Positions 1 through 6,545 of a stretch of 7,819 nt of DNA are shown here, piece by piece. The translations under genes were made by a program, and so were the position numbers. Every line of letters starts with the position of its first letter. The stretch's first letter is position 1. Under the pieces are notes generated by a model, which ran no database searches, was not told where the DNA came from, and saw nothing but the letters and a program-made list of their open reading frames with translations. Source of the DNA: SAR202 cluster bacterium (GTDB lineage: Bacteria; Chloroflexota; Dehalococcoidia; SAR202; GCA-002694895); NCBI GenBank assembly GCA_009391605.1, contig VFGQ01000009.1:1-7819 (forward strand), in the 5' to 3' direction.

Positions 1-55
1 TTAATTAAACGATCCATGTAAAAAATTCTTTGTTACATGATAATATTATTTCATT

Positions 56-742
56 ATGAATAAAAATAAATTAAATCAAAAAATTGGATTCCAAATAAAA
101 AACTGGACTTCAAGTGTATATCCTGATAGAACAAAAATAAAAGGAAAATATTGTGAAGTTGTTCCTTTAGATATAAGTAAACATGCCAAGCAATTATATG
201 ACTCTTTCTCCATGCATAAAGATGATTCAAATTGGACTTATTTATCATCTGAACCTTTTCATGAATTTGAAGAATTTCATGCTTGGCTTAAATCTGATTG
301 TTCCGGGAAAGATCCTATATATTATACAATCATTAATTCTAAAAATACTGAGGCAATAGGACTAGCTAGCCATCTAAGAATAGAACCATCAATTGGTGTA
401 ATTGAAATTGGGAATATTCACTTCTCCCCAAAATTACAAAAAACTATAATGGGTACTGAATCAATGTATCTCATGATGAAAAGAGTTTTTGAAGAATGGG
501 GATATCGGCGTTATGAATGGAAATGTGATAATTATAATGAACCTTCCAAAAAGGCAGCAAAGAGATTAGGTTTTACATTTGAAGGGATTTTCAGGCAAGC
601 TACAATTTATAAAAATAGGAATAGAGACACTGCTTGGTTTTCTATAATAGATAAGGAATGGCCAACATTAAAAAAGAAATTTGAAAAATGGTTATTACCA
701 AGTAACTTTGATCCTAATGGAGTTCAAATCAATAAACTATAA
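56..742 (+). CDS. GNAT family N-acetyltransferase, RimJ/RimL-like
   Basis: This 228-residue protein is a probable cytosolic acetyl-CoA-dependent N-acetyltransferase of the RimJ/RimL (Acetyltransf_3) type. The diagnostic stretch is residues 114-202. It begins with the strand 'GVIEIGNIHFSP' (114-125), followed by a degenerate acetyl-CoA pyrophosphate-binding loop around Q128-G133. It continues with the family-typical 'EWGYRRYEWKCD' (147-158), the Asn/Ser pair 'NEPSKKAAKRLGF' (161-173), and the C-terminal 'EGIFRQATIYKNRNRDTAWFS' region (176-196). The conserved WF(S) and EWP ending matches a widespread group of uncharacterised GNAT proteins found in bacteria and fungi. The acceptor substrate cannot be inferred. 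The ATG at 56 is chosen because it gives the normal family length, but no Shine-Dalgarno match precedes it, and bases 1-55 hold no strong promoter. It is convergent with the DinB gene, 34 bp away. Family assignment is sure; function beyond acetyl transfer is unknown. Confidence 0.93.
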   Translation: MNKNKLNQKIGFQIKNWTSSVYPDRTKIKGKYCEVVPLDISKHAKQLYDSFSMHKDDSNWTYLSSEPFHEFEEFHAWLKSDCSGKDPIYYTIINSKNTEAIGLASHLRIEPSIGVIEIGNIHFSPKLQKTIMGTESMYLMMKRVFEEWGYRRYEWKCDNYNEPSKKAAKRLGFTFEGIFRQATIYKNRNRDTAWFSIIDKEWPTLKKKFEKWLLPSNFDPNGVQINKL

Positions 743-746
743 AATA

Positions 747-768
747 AGTACATTGATTAATTGTAACT
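747..768. terminator. Weak bulged hairpin between convergent genes
   Basis: Between the stops of the GNAT gene (742) and the DinB gene (777) the sequence can fold into an imperfect hairpin. It has stems AGT/ACT, ACA/TGT and TT/AA with single-base bulges and a four-base loop. An AT-rich run follows on the minus-strand side. It could serve as a weak bidirectional terminator, but it is GC-poor, lacks a clean U-tract and may be chance in AT-rich DNA. Confidence 0.25.
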
Positions 769-776
769 GCTAAAAT

Positions 777-1304
777 TTAATGCGTACCTTCTTGCATTAA
801 TAAAGGATCCATCCCCTGCATACCTCTGAGTAAATTCATTTCACCTCGGTGACCATTAAAATGACCTAGCATGTGTAATGAAATAGACTCATCAATAGAT
901 TCAGTTCCTACGCTAGATTTAACCTGCCTTAAAAGATCTTCATCTTTAAGTTCATTCAATAAAGTACCTGTAGATTCCCATACCAAATCTTGATAATCTT
1001 TGAATGCTTTCATATCAGAAATTTCAACTTTTTGTGCATCTTCATCTGTTTGTCCTGTACCAAACCCATCAAAAGGCAAACCTGTTTTATTTGCCCAATC
1101 TTCATCCCATACTGTATCAGATTCTCTTATCACAAGATTTACTATCAAATCTTCAATTCTTGTAGTATGCCACAAACACCATGCTATAGAATGACTACCA
1201 GATTCAGGGACAAAATGAATTTGTTCATTTGTTCCATTGCAAGCATCACGTAAAGCTCGATGAACAAAATCAAGACTCCATTTAATATGTTTTACCCTAC
1301 TCAT
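777..1304 (-). CDS. DinB-fold (DinB/YfiT-like) putative metal-dependent protein
   Basis: A 175-residue soluble protein of the DinB/YfiT four-helix-bundle superfamily. These proteins commonly bind a divalent metal through three histidines, and some act as thiol-dependent S-transferases; the many uncharacterised members have no assigned reaction. The likely triad is visible: H46 in 'SIAWCLWHTTRIEDL' (39-53) near the end of helix 2, and H148 and H152 in 'HMLGHFNGHRGEMNLLRGM' (144-162), the H-x3-H pattern in the last long helix. The length is normal. The ATG at 1304 is supported by a strong AAGGAG site (plus-strand 1310-1315) five bases upstream. It lies 77 bp downstream of the acyl-CoA synthetase on the same strand, so co-transcription is possible. 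A TATAAT on the minus strand at 1360-1355 could give it its own promoter, but no good -35 accompanies it. Family is confident; substrate unknown. Confidence 0.9.
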   Translation of the reverse strand: MSRVKHIKWSLDFVHRALRDACNGTNEQIHFVPESGSHSIAWCLWHTTRIEDLIVNLVIRESDTVWDEDWANKTGLPFDGFGTGQTDEDAQKVEISDMKAFKDYQDLVWESTGTLLNELKDEDLLRQVKSSVGTESIDESISLHMLGHFNGHRGEMNLLRGMQGMDPLLMQEGTH

Positions 1305-1309
1305 TATTT

Positions 1310-1315
1310 CTCCTT
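1310..1315 (-). promoter_or_regulatory. Shine-Dalgarno site of the DinB gene
   Basis: On the minus strand the sequence reads AAGGAG, five bases before the ATG at 1304-1302. This is the strongest ribosome binding site in the window and fixes the DinB start. Confidence 0.8.
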
Positions 1316-1381
1316 TTCATCAATTAATACATATATATAATACGTATATAAAAAATTATAACCATTAATTCAAAAGTAAGT

Positions 1382-2998
1382 TTAAAGTGAGCCTTGAATC
1401 CGTTTTTCTTTACCAGCCCACTCTTTTTCTCTTAATACATATTTTTGTATTTTCCCTGTTGCAGTTTTTGGTAAAGGTCCAAATTCTACATATTTTGGAG
1501 CTTTAAATCGAGCTATTCTTTCTTTAGCAAATTCAATCAACTCCTCTTCAGTTAATATCGTACCTTCACGTGTTGTTACAAAAGCTTTTGGTACTTCACC
1601 CCATTTATCATCAGGGACTCCTATAACGCTTACTTCAGCAACACCTTCATTTTCCATTAAGACTTTTTCTACCTGTTGACTGGAAATATTTTCTCCGCCT
1701 GAAATAATTATATCTTTAGCTCTATCTTGTAATTCTATATATCCATCACTGTGCCATACTGCAAGGTCTCCCGAATGAAACCATCCACCTTTAAATGCTT
1801 TATCAGTTGCATCTTTATCATTAAAATAACCAGACATAACCATGTTTCCACGCATAACAACTTCTCCCATATGTTCTCCATTTTTAATTACATCATTCAT
1901 GTTTTCATCTACTACTCTTAAGCCATCATCAGCAGTTATATAAGGAACTCCTTGCTTGGATTTAATTTTCACACGCTCTTCGCTACTTATTAATTCCCAT
2001 GAAGGTTGATACTCACATAATGTCATTGGCCCATAGGTCTCAGTTAATCCATAAATATGAATTATTTCAGCTCCCATTTGCTCTATACTTCTTATTACTT
2101 GTGGTGCGGGCGGAGCACCTCCAGTCAGAACAGTTAAACCACTTAAATTTTGACCTTCAGCATCCTTACTAGTATACATTGCAGTTAAAACTGTTGGCGC
2201 GCAACACATGTTGGTAATTTTTTCTTTAGAAATTAATCTATATATTTCATCAGGACGAACTTGCCTTAAACACACATGCGTTCCTCCAACTGCTGTTACT
2301 GCCCATGGATAACACCATCCATTGCAATGAAACATAGGAAGAGTCCATAAATAATTTGTTTTACTAGACATGCCAGATTCTATTACATTCCCTAAAGCAG
2401 AAATATATGCACCCCTTGAACTATATTGAACACCTTTTGGCATCCCTGTAGTTCCAGATGTGTAATTTATTGTAACTGCATCCTCTTCTGATTCTAAGGA
2501 TATGGAATGCTCCCCTTCAGATGAACTTAGTAAAAATTGCTCATATTCGATAGATTCAATATTAGTATTTTCAGGTTCAGTATCAACAATTTGAACAAAG
2601 CATTTAATATTTTTAAGTTCAGGTTTAATTTTTTCAATTATATCTCCATATTCTGAATCAAAAACAAGAATTTTAGCTTCAGAATGATTTAATATATATG
2701 ATATTTCTCGGCCTGATAAACGAATATTTATTGCTACTAACACTGCTCCTATTTTCAAAGGTGCGAAATGTCCTTCAAGCATCTCTGGAATATTTGGAAC
2801 TAAAAATCCTACTTTCTCTCCTCTTTTCAGTCCTTGAGATTTTAATGCTCCAGCAAGTTTATTCACTCTGTCAGAAAATTCTTGATATGTATATGAACGA
2901 TCTCCATATTTAATTGCAGGTTTATTTGGGTATACATAAGTACTTCTTTCCAAAAATGATATAGGTGTTAATTTTGAGTAATGAACATTATTTTTCAT
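1382..2998 (-). CDS. Acyl-CoA synthetase (AMP-forming carboxylate-CoA ligase)
   Basis: This 538-residue member of the ANL superfamily activates a carboxylic acid with ATP to an acyl-adenylate and then transfers it to CoA in the cytosol. All core motifs are present: the P-loop YTSGTTGMPKG (179-189), YGLTETYGP (316-324), the ribose-binding GGWFHSGDL with D411 (404-412), the hinge region DRAKDIIISGGENIS with R426 (425-439), and the C-terminal catalytic lysine K516 in PKTATGKIQK (510-519). Residues 220-232, 'LPMFHCNGWCYPW', followed by 'GGTHVCLR' (238-245), place it in the fatty/aromatic acyl-CoA ligase branch that includes plant acyl-activating enzymes and many bacterial 'FadD-like' proteins. 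Full length is normal for this branch and no key residue is missing. Substrate chain length is not readable. The ATG at 2998 follows a GAGG(GG) site at a spacing of six bases. It is divergent from the amidohydrolase and upstream of the DinB gene. Confidence 0.95.
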   Translation of the reverse strand: MKNNVHYSKLTPISFLERSTYVYPNKPAIKYGDRSYTYQEFSDRVNKLAGALKSQGLKRGEKVGFLVPNIPEMLEGHFAPLKIGAVLVAINIRLSGREISYILNHSEAKILVFDSEYGDIIEKIKPELKNIKCFVQIVDTEPENTNIESIEYEQFLLSSSEGEHSISLESEEDAVTINYTSGTTGMPKGVQYSSRGAYISALGNVIESGMSSKTNYLWTLPMFHCNGWCYPWAVTAVGGTHVCLRQVRPDEIYRLISKEKITNMCCAPTVLTAMYTSKDAEGQNLSGLTVLTGGAPPAPQVIRSIEQMGAEIIHIYGLTETYGPMTLCEYQPSWELISSEERVKIKSKQGVPYITADDGLRVVDENMNDVIKNGEHMGEVVMRGNMVMSGYFNDKDATDKAFKGGWFHSGDLAVWHSDGYIELQDRAKDIIISGGENISSQQVEKVLMENEGVAEVSVIGVPDDKWGEVPKAFVTTREGTILTEEELIEFAKERIARFKAPKYVEFGPLPKTATGKIQKYVLREKEWAGKEKRIQGSL

Positions 2999-3004
2999 GA
3001 TACC

Positions 3005-3008
3005 CCTC
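3005..3008 (-). promoter_or_regulatory. Shine-Dalgarno site of the acyl-CoA synthetase
   Basis: GAGG (extended to GAGGGG through 3003) on the minus strand lies six bases before the ATG at 2998-2996 and supports that start. Confidence 0.7.
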
Positions 3009-3024
3009 TATTAAAATATTTAAA

Positions 3025-3044
3025 TTACCTTTATAAACAGGTAA
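3025..3044. promoter_or_regulatory. Dyad TTACCT-N8-AGGTAA, possible operator in the divergent region
   Basis: A perfect inverted repeat with six-base arms and an eight-base AT-rich spacer sits near the middle of the 93 bp between the divergent acyl-CoA synthetase and amidohydrolase genes. Its geometry would suit a dimeric helix-turn-helix repressor acting on both genes. A weak -35/-10 pair for the amidohydrolase (TTTATA at 3030-3035, TATTTT at 3053-3058, 17-base spacing) overlaps it. Arms of this length arise by chance fairly easily in AT-rich DNA, and no regulator gene is encoded in the window. Confidence 0.35.
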
Positions 3045-3077
3045 AACTCTGTTATTTTATTAAATGAATTTGACTAT

Positions 3078-3082
3078 AAAGG
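3078..3082 (+). promoter_or_regulatory. Ribosome binding site deciding the amidohydrolase start
   Basis: AAAGG at 3078-3082 lies nine bases before the TTG at 3092 and only three before the in-frame TTG at 3086. An in-frame TAA at 3077-3079 overlaps it, so no start can lie further upstream. The spacing favours 3092. Confidence 0.6.
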
Positions 3083-3091
3083 TTTTTGATA

Positions 3092-3931
3092 TTGAAAGCA
3101 ATCGACATGCATGTACACATTCCAAGGCAACCTGGATTACCTCCTTCTGATATGGAAAGCACCTTACGTAACTTTTTCAATGCTAATGATAATAATGAAA
3201 CTATAAATAGCATAGCAAATATGTACAGAAAATTAGATATGATGGCTCTCTTACTTTCAATAGATTCTGAAACTACAACAGGAGAAATACCTGATTCCAA
3301 TGACTATATTTCTAGTGTTGTTAAAGAACATTCTGATGTATTCATAGCTTTTGCTGCTATAGATCCATGGAAAGAGAAACAAGCTATTGAAGAATTAGAG
3401 AGATCAGTAGTCGACCTGGGTCTGAAAGGCTTAAAATTACATCCTGTTCAACAAGCGTTTTATCCAAATGATGAGAAATTTTATCCTCTTTATCAAAAAT
3501 GTTCAGAACTATCTGTGCCCGTACTTTTCCATTGTGGAATGGCAGCATCAGGTACAGGTACTCCTGGAGGTGGAGGTTTAAAATTAAAATATAGTGCACC
3601 CATCCCAGGAATGGATGATGTAGCAGCTGATTTCCCAGATTTAACTATCATATTAGCTCATCCTGGTTGGCCATGGATAAATGATCAAATTGCAGTAGCT
3701 TTACATAAACCCAATGTATTTATCGATCTTTCGGGATGGTCACCAAAATATATTCCAAAAGAACTTATACATGAATCAATTACCCGACTTAATCACAAAA
3801 TATTATTTGGATCAGATTATCCTTTTATTACCCCAGAAAGATGGTTAAACGATTGGGGGAAATTAAATGTTTCTAAAAAATTGGAAGAAAATATATTTTT
3901 AAAAAATGCTTCAAAAATATTAGGTATATAA
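3092..3931 (+). CDS. Amidohydrolase family protein (Amidohydro-rel/ACMSD-like TIM barrel)
   Basis: A metal-dependent amidohydrolase-2 type enzyme (279 residues from TTG 3092). In this family the members are hydrolases, hydratases or non-oxidative decarboxylases of (often aromatic-derived) carboxylic acids. Visible metal and active-site residues are the N-terminal H7-x-H9 in 'IDMHVHI', the 'GLKGLKLHP' strand with H117, H147 in 'VLFHCG', H190 in 'LAHPGWPW', and D242 in 'LFGSDYPF' near the C-terminus. A Gly-rich insertion lies at about residues 153-162. Length is normal. TTG 3092 is preferred over TTG 3086 on ribosome-binding-site spacing. The ATG at 3107 is possible but would begin directly at the H-x-H motif and remove the first strand. 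Substrate unknown; its divergent neighbour makes acyl-CoA, so a role in degrading an organic acid is a guess. Its stop is six bases from the MFS stop. Confidence 0.92.
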   Translation: MKAIDMHVHIPRQPGLPPSDMESTLRNFFNANDNNETINSIANMYRKLDMMALLLSIDSETTTGEIPDSNDYISSVVKEHSDVFIAFAAIDPWKEKQAIEELERSVVDLGLKGLKLHPVQQAFYPNDEKFYPLYQKCSELSVPVLFHCGMAASGTGTPGGGGLKLKYSAPIPGMDDVAADFPDLTIILAHPGWPWINDQIAVALHKPNVFIDLSGWSPKYIPKELIHESITRLNHKILFGSDYPFITPERWLNDWGKLNVSKKLEENIFLKNASKILGI

Positions 3932-3937
3932 AAATAA

Positions 3938-5440
3938 TTAAGATTTTTTTCTACTTAAAATACGTAATAGAGCAGGTTTAGGGAATATGAAAATAGAAAT
4001 AATAATACCAATAATACCAGCTATACTTGATGAAAAATAAACATATCTAAGTCCATTATTAAGATTATTCTTGGAAGATTTGAGATCCTTATCAAATAAT
4101 TCTATCTTACCTGAGTTTACATATTTTTCTCTAATTTCTTCTATTTTTTCTATTGAGGAAATATTATCAGGATTATAAATATATTCTCTAGGGGGTTCGA
4201 AGTTGTAGGTATTCATATTCAATAATAAAATAACTCCCAGTATAGATGTGCCAAAAGAATTTCCGAATATTCTTGAAAATTGAAGCCAGGTAGTAACAAC
4301 TCCAATTTTTTTTTCAGGAAGTTTATTTTGTATAGGCACTATATATGCAGTAATAGTCCCAGCAAAACCAAAGCCAATTATAAAAGCAACTATTAATAAT
4401 AAATTAAAATTTATATTCAAATATGTATAACCTGAAATAGAAAAAGCAATTGTTGTTAAAATAAATCCGATCAAAGCTATAGGAAGTTGTAATTTTTCAT
4501 TTGAAATAAAAAACCCAAAGAAACTTGAACCTAAAGCAATTCCTATGGCATATGTCATTAATGGAATTGATGCCTGAGATAGAGAATATCCGTACACTGT
4601 AACTAATGAAAGAGGCAAAAACACACTCCAAGTTACAAATGCGCTAACAAGAAATATAGATCCAAGAGTTCCGCCTATAAAAAATTTATATTTAAATAAA
4701 CTTAAATCTATCAGAGCATTTTCTTTTTCTTTTTTTTCTACATATATAAATAAGCCTAAAGAGCAAAAAGAGGCTGAAAATATAATTATAGAATTTATAT
4801 ACCTATATGAATTGTCTTGAACAATATTTGAAATCCCAATAAGAAAACTACTAACGAAAAATATAAAAATTATTGTCCCTTTATAATCAAATTTTTTCGA
4901 GATTACTTTTTCCTGACTTGGAAAAACAATTAATATTGCAGCTATCAAGATCATGGGTAAAGGTAAATTAAGAAAGAAAATCCATCTCCATCCAATAGTT
5001 TCACTTATAAATCCACCCATAACCGGTCCAATCATTGTTCCTACTGTAAAGCTTGCTGTAGCAATTCCAACCCACTTTCCTCTTTCTTCTGGATTCCAAA
5101 GAGAAGCAGTCATTATCCAAATTATACCGTATACACCTCCTATGCCAGCCCCCTGTATTGTTCTGAAGATTATTAGAGAGAACATTGAATTACTTAAACC
5201 ACAAAATAAAATTGCAAAAATAAATATAAATAAAAAAAAGATTATTATTATTTTAGATCCATACAAATCATATAACTTTCCAGTTACAGGTGAACAAATT
5301 GCAGCGGTTAAAGCAGTTCCAGCAAAAATCCATGAATAATATTTAAACCCTCCAAGCTCTGCTAATATAGATGGTCCTGCAATTGAGACAATTGTTTGAT
5401 TAATAGTTACTATAAATAGGCAGAATAATAAAATAATCAT
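3938..5440 (-). CDS. MFS transporter, DHA2 (EmrB/QacA) 14-TM family
   Basis: A 500-residue inner-membrane proton-driven exporter of the 14-helix drug:H+ antiporter-2 type. Helix 1 contains 'TINQTIVSIAGPSI' (12-25), the usual LDxTIVNVALP motif with Asn (N14) where Asp is normal. Motif A is 'GKLYDLYGSK' (54-63, D57). Motif B is 'FRTIQGAGIGG' (92-102, R93). Motif C is 'GPVMGGFISETIGWRWIFFLNLP' (138-160). A polar loop of about 50 residues (411-462) separates the last two helices, as is common in DHA2 proteins. Substrate unknown. The ATG at 5440 is the first standard start, but it leaves helix 1 with no preceding basic segment and lacks a Shine-Dalgarno match. The frame stays open upstream to 5521 and encodes a basic segment ('NNLVILQKSLKIRI') that looks like a normal N-terminus, so the true start may be a rare codon near 5485. 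It lies 59 bp after the Ntn hydrolase gene, probably in one operon. Confidence 0.92.
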   Translation of the reverse strand: MIILLFCLFIVTINQTIVSIAGPSILAELGGFKYYSWIFAGTALTAAICSPVTGKLYDLYGSKIIIIFFLFIFIFAILFCGLSNSMFSLIIFRTIQGAGIGGVYGIIWIMTASLWNPEERGKWVGIATASFTVGTMIGPVMGGFISETIGWRWIFFLNLPLPMILIAAILIVFPSQEKVISKKFDYKGTIIFIFFVSSFLIGISNIVQDNSYRYINSIIIFSASFCSLGLFIYVEKKEKENALIDLSLFKYKFFIGGTLGSIFLVSAFVTWSVFLPLSLVTVYGYSLSQASIPLMTYAIGIALGSSFFGFFISNEKLQLPIALIGFILTTIAFSISGYTYLNINFNLLLIVAFIIGFGFAGTITAYIVPIQNKLPEKKIGVVTTWLQFSRIFGNSFGTSILGVILLLNMNTYNFEPPREYIYNPDNISSIEKIEEIREKYVNSGKIELFDKDLKSSKNNLNNGLRYVYFSSSIAGIIGIIISIFIFPKPALLRILSRKKS

Positions 5441-5493
5441 TATTCTGATTTTTAAACTTTTTTGAAGAATTACTAAGTTATTTATTTTAAATA

Positions 5494-5500
5494 CCTTTTC
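5494..5500 (-). promoter_or_regulatory. Shine-Dalgarno-like GAAAAGG upstream of the MFS frame
   Basis: On the minus strand GAAAAGG overlaps the last base of the Ntn hydrolase stop codon (TAG at 5502-5500). It precedes, by eight bases, an ATA (5485-5483) that is in frame with the MFS gene. It lies more than 50 bases from the ATG at 5440, too far to serve that codon directly. It suggests either a non-standard AUA start, or a start codon changed by mutation or sequencing error. Confidence 0.4.
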
Positions 5501-6483
5501 TATTTTCTTTGAGAAAGATAACTAATAGCCAAAGGAGTTAATCTTCCATCCACAGTTACATACTCTCCAGTATCTAGTTTTTCTAAATCAAATGACAAAT
5601 ACTCTCCCCACGAGCGATCTTGATATACTTGATCCTCTGGATAATCTACATTTCCGCCGCAAGGCCATCCATAACAATAATTCATAACACCTTTAGATGG
5701 GAGTATAATCTCCGAACTAACTGTTCCACCTCGTCCTTCACGATTTTGATTTCTAGTATACCCATGTGCACAAATAGACCAACCTGTTTCATTTAATGTA
5801 CAGTGATCACTAAAACACGATGCCAAAAAATCCAAATCAACTTTGCATTCACGTTCATTCATTAAAGTTAATATCCTGTCATAACGTACCACTGTAGAAT
5901 CCGTCACTTGAGGTGTCTGACTAATCTTACCCATTTGTTCTGAAATCCAATGATTACTTCTTCCAATCCATCCATCACTAATACGAGTTTCTATATTTAG
6001 TGAACGTGTACTTACTTCAATCAAAGCAATCTCTCCAGTAGTATCAGCAAACAAGAAATTCCCATGAATGGCTCTCGGAAAAGATTCAAGTAATCCAATT
6101 GCATCTTCAACAGAATCAGCTTCACTCAATAGTAATTGCCCAAACTGATAAAATGGTACCCCAATTGCCTGAGAGCTAATAGGCTCAATATCTGGGTTAG
6201 GCCCAGCAGCAGACCAGGTATAAGCAAAACCTTTATCATTTAACCCGCGTGTATGCATATTATTAAAATCTGGAATTTTACTTGTATCCCCTGAGACTAT
6301 TTGAGTTGCAATAAATTTATGTCCATTTTTTGGAGATACAACAACAAGTCTTGTTCTTGTGGTAAATGGGTCGTCACTCGTACTTCCTATTATGGAATTA
6401 CCATCAAAGCTAGCAGATCCTGTAGCTCCAGCTGTAGTGCAATTATCGTAAAGATTTTGAAAATTCCTTCTAATCCCTGACAT
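5500..6483 (-). CDS. C45/AAT-type Ntn hydrolase (acyl-CoA:6-aminopenicillanate acyltransferase-like)
   Basis: A 327-residue N-terminal-nucleophile hydrolase of the peptidase C45 family, whose members cleave or form linear amide bonds after self-processing that exposes an N-terminal cysteine. The predicted nucleophile is C15 in 'NCTTAGATGSASFDG' (14-28), leaving a 14-residue propeptide. Other family landmarks are 'GSTSDD' (33-38) on the next strand, 'HTRGLNDKGFAYTWSA' (77-92), 'HGNFLFADTTGEIALIEVS' (140-158), 'RSNHW' (175-179; the Asn is usually part of the oxyanion site) and 'GTVSSEIILPSKGVMNYCYGWPCGG' (253-277). There is no signal peptide, so it probably acts in the cytosol. The ATG at 6483 follows AGGA at a spacing of seven bases. 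The MFS exporter follows 59 bp downstream. Substrate could be an acylated amine, a peptide-like amide or a beta-lactam-type compound; sequence alone does not decide, and AAT-like proteins are mostly uncharacterised. Confidence 0.88.
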   Translation of the reverse strand: MSGIRRNFQNLYDNCTTAGATGSASFDGNSIIGSTSDDPFTTRTRLVVVSPKNGHKFIATQIVSGDTSKIPDFNNMHTRGLNDKGFAYTWSAAGPNPDIEPISSQAIGVPFYQFGQLLLSEADSVEDAIGLLESFPRAIHGNFLFADTTGEIALIEVSTRSLNIETRISDGWIGRSNHWISEQMGKISQTPQVTDSTVVRYDRILTLMNERECKVDLDFLASCFSDHCTLNETGWSICAHGYTRNQNREGRGGTVSSEIILPSKGVMNYCYGWPCGGNVDYPEDQVYQDRSWGEYLSFDLEKLDTGEYVTVDGRLTPLAISYLSQRK

Positions 6484-6490
6484 TACTTGA

Positions 6491-6494
6491 TCCT
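6491..6494 (-). promoter_or_regulatory. Shine-Dalgarno site of the Ntn hydrolase gene
   Basis: AGGA on the minus strand lies seven bases before the ATG at 6483-6481 and supports that start. Confidence 0.6.
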
Positions 6495-6497
6495 ATT

Positions 6498-6526
6498 TTG
6501 ACATTAAATCTTTTCTTCTTTATTTT
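6498..6526 (+). promoter_or_regulatory. Upstream candidate promoter P1 for typA
   Basis: A perfect TTGACA (6498-6503) is followed after 17 bases by TATTTT (6521-6526, four of six consensus positions). It would give typA a leader of about 95 bases and lies over the leader of the divergent Ntn hydrolase gene. Confidence 0.4.
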
Positions 6527-6545
6527 TTTAGATGCACTAGTTATA

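Noticed and set aside
54..248. Minus-strand 64-codon open frame over the GNAT start
   Set aside because: Its hydrophobic, Leu/Phe-rich translation is what AT-rich antisense sequence gives; the plus-strand GNAT frame is clear.
990..1253. Plus-strand open frames antisense to the DinB gene
   Set aside because: They mirror a well-supported DinB coding frame; the translated products are low-complexity and unlike known proteins.
1329..1350. AT-rich near-palindrome (ATATATAATACGTATATA-like) between the acyl-CoA synthetase and DinB genes
   Set aside because: Only ACGT-centred alternating AT; too low in complexity to call an operator or a repeat element.
4953..5339. 128-codon plus-strand open frame antisense to the MFS gene
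   Set aside because: It lies wholly inside the conserved MFS motif A-C region on the other strand, its translation resembles no protein family, and it has no ribosome binding site.
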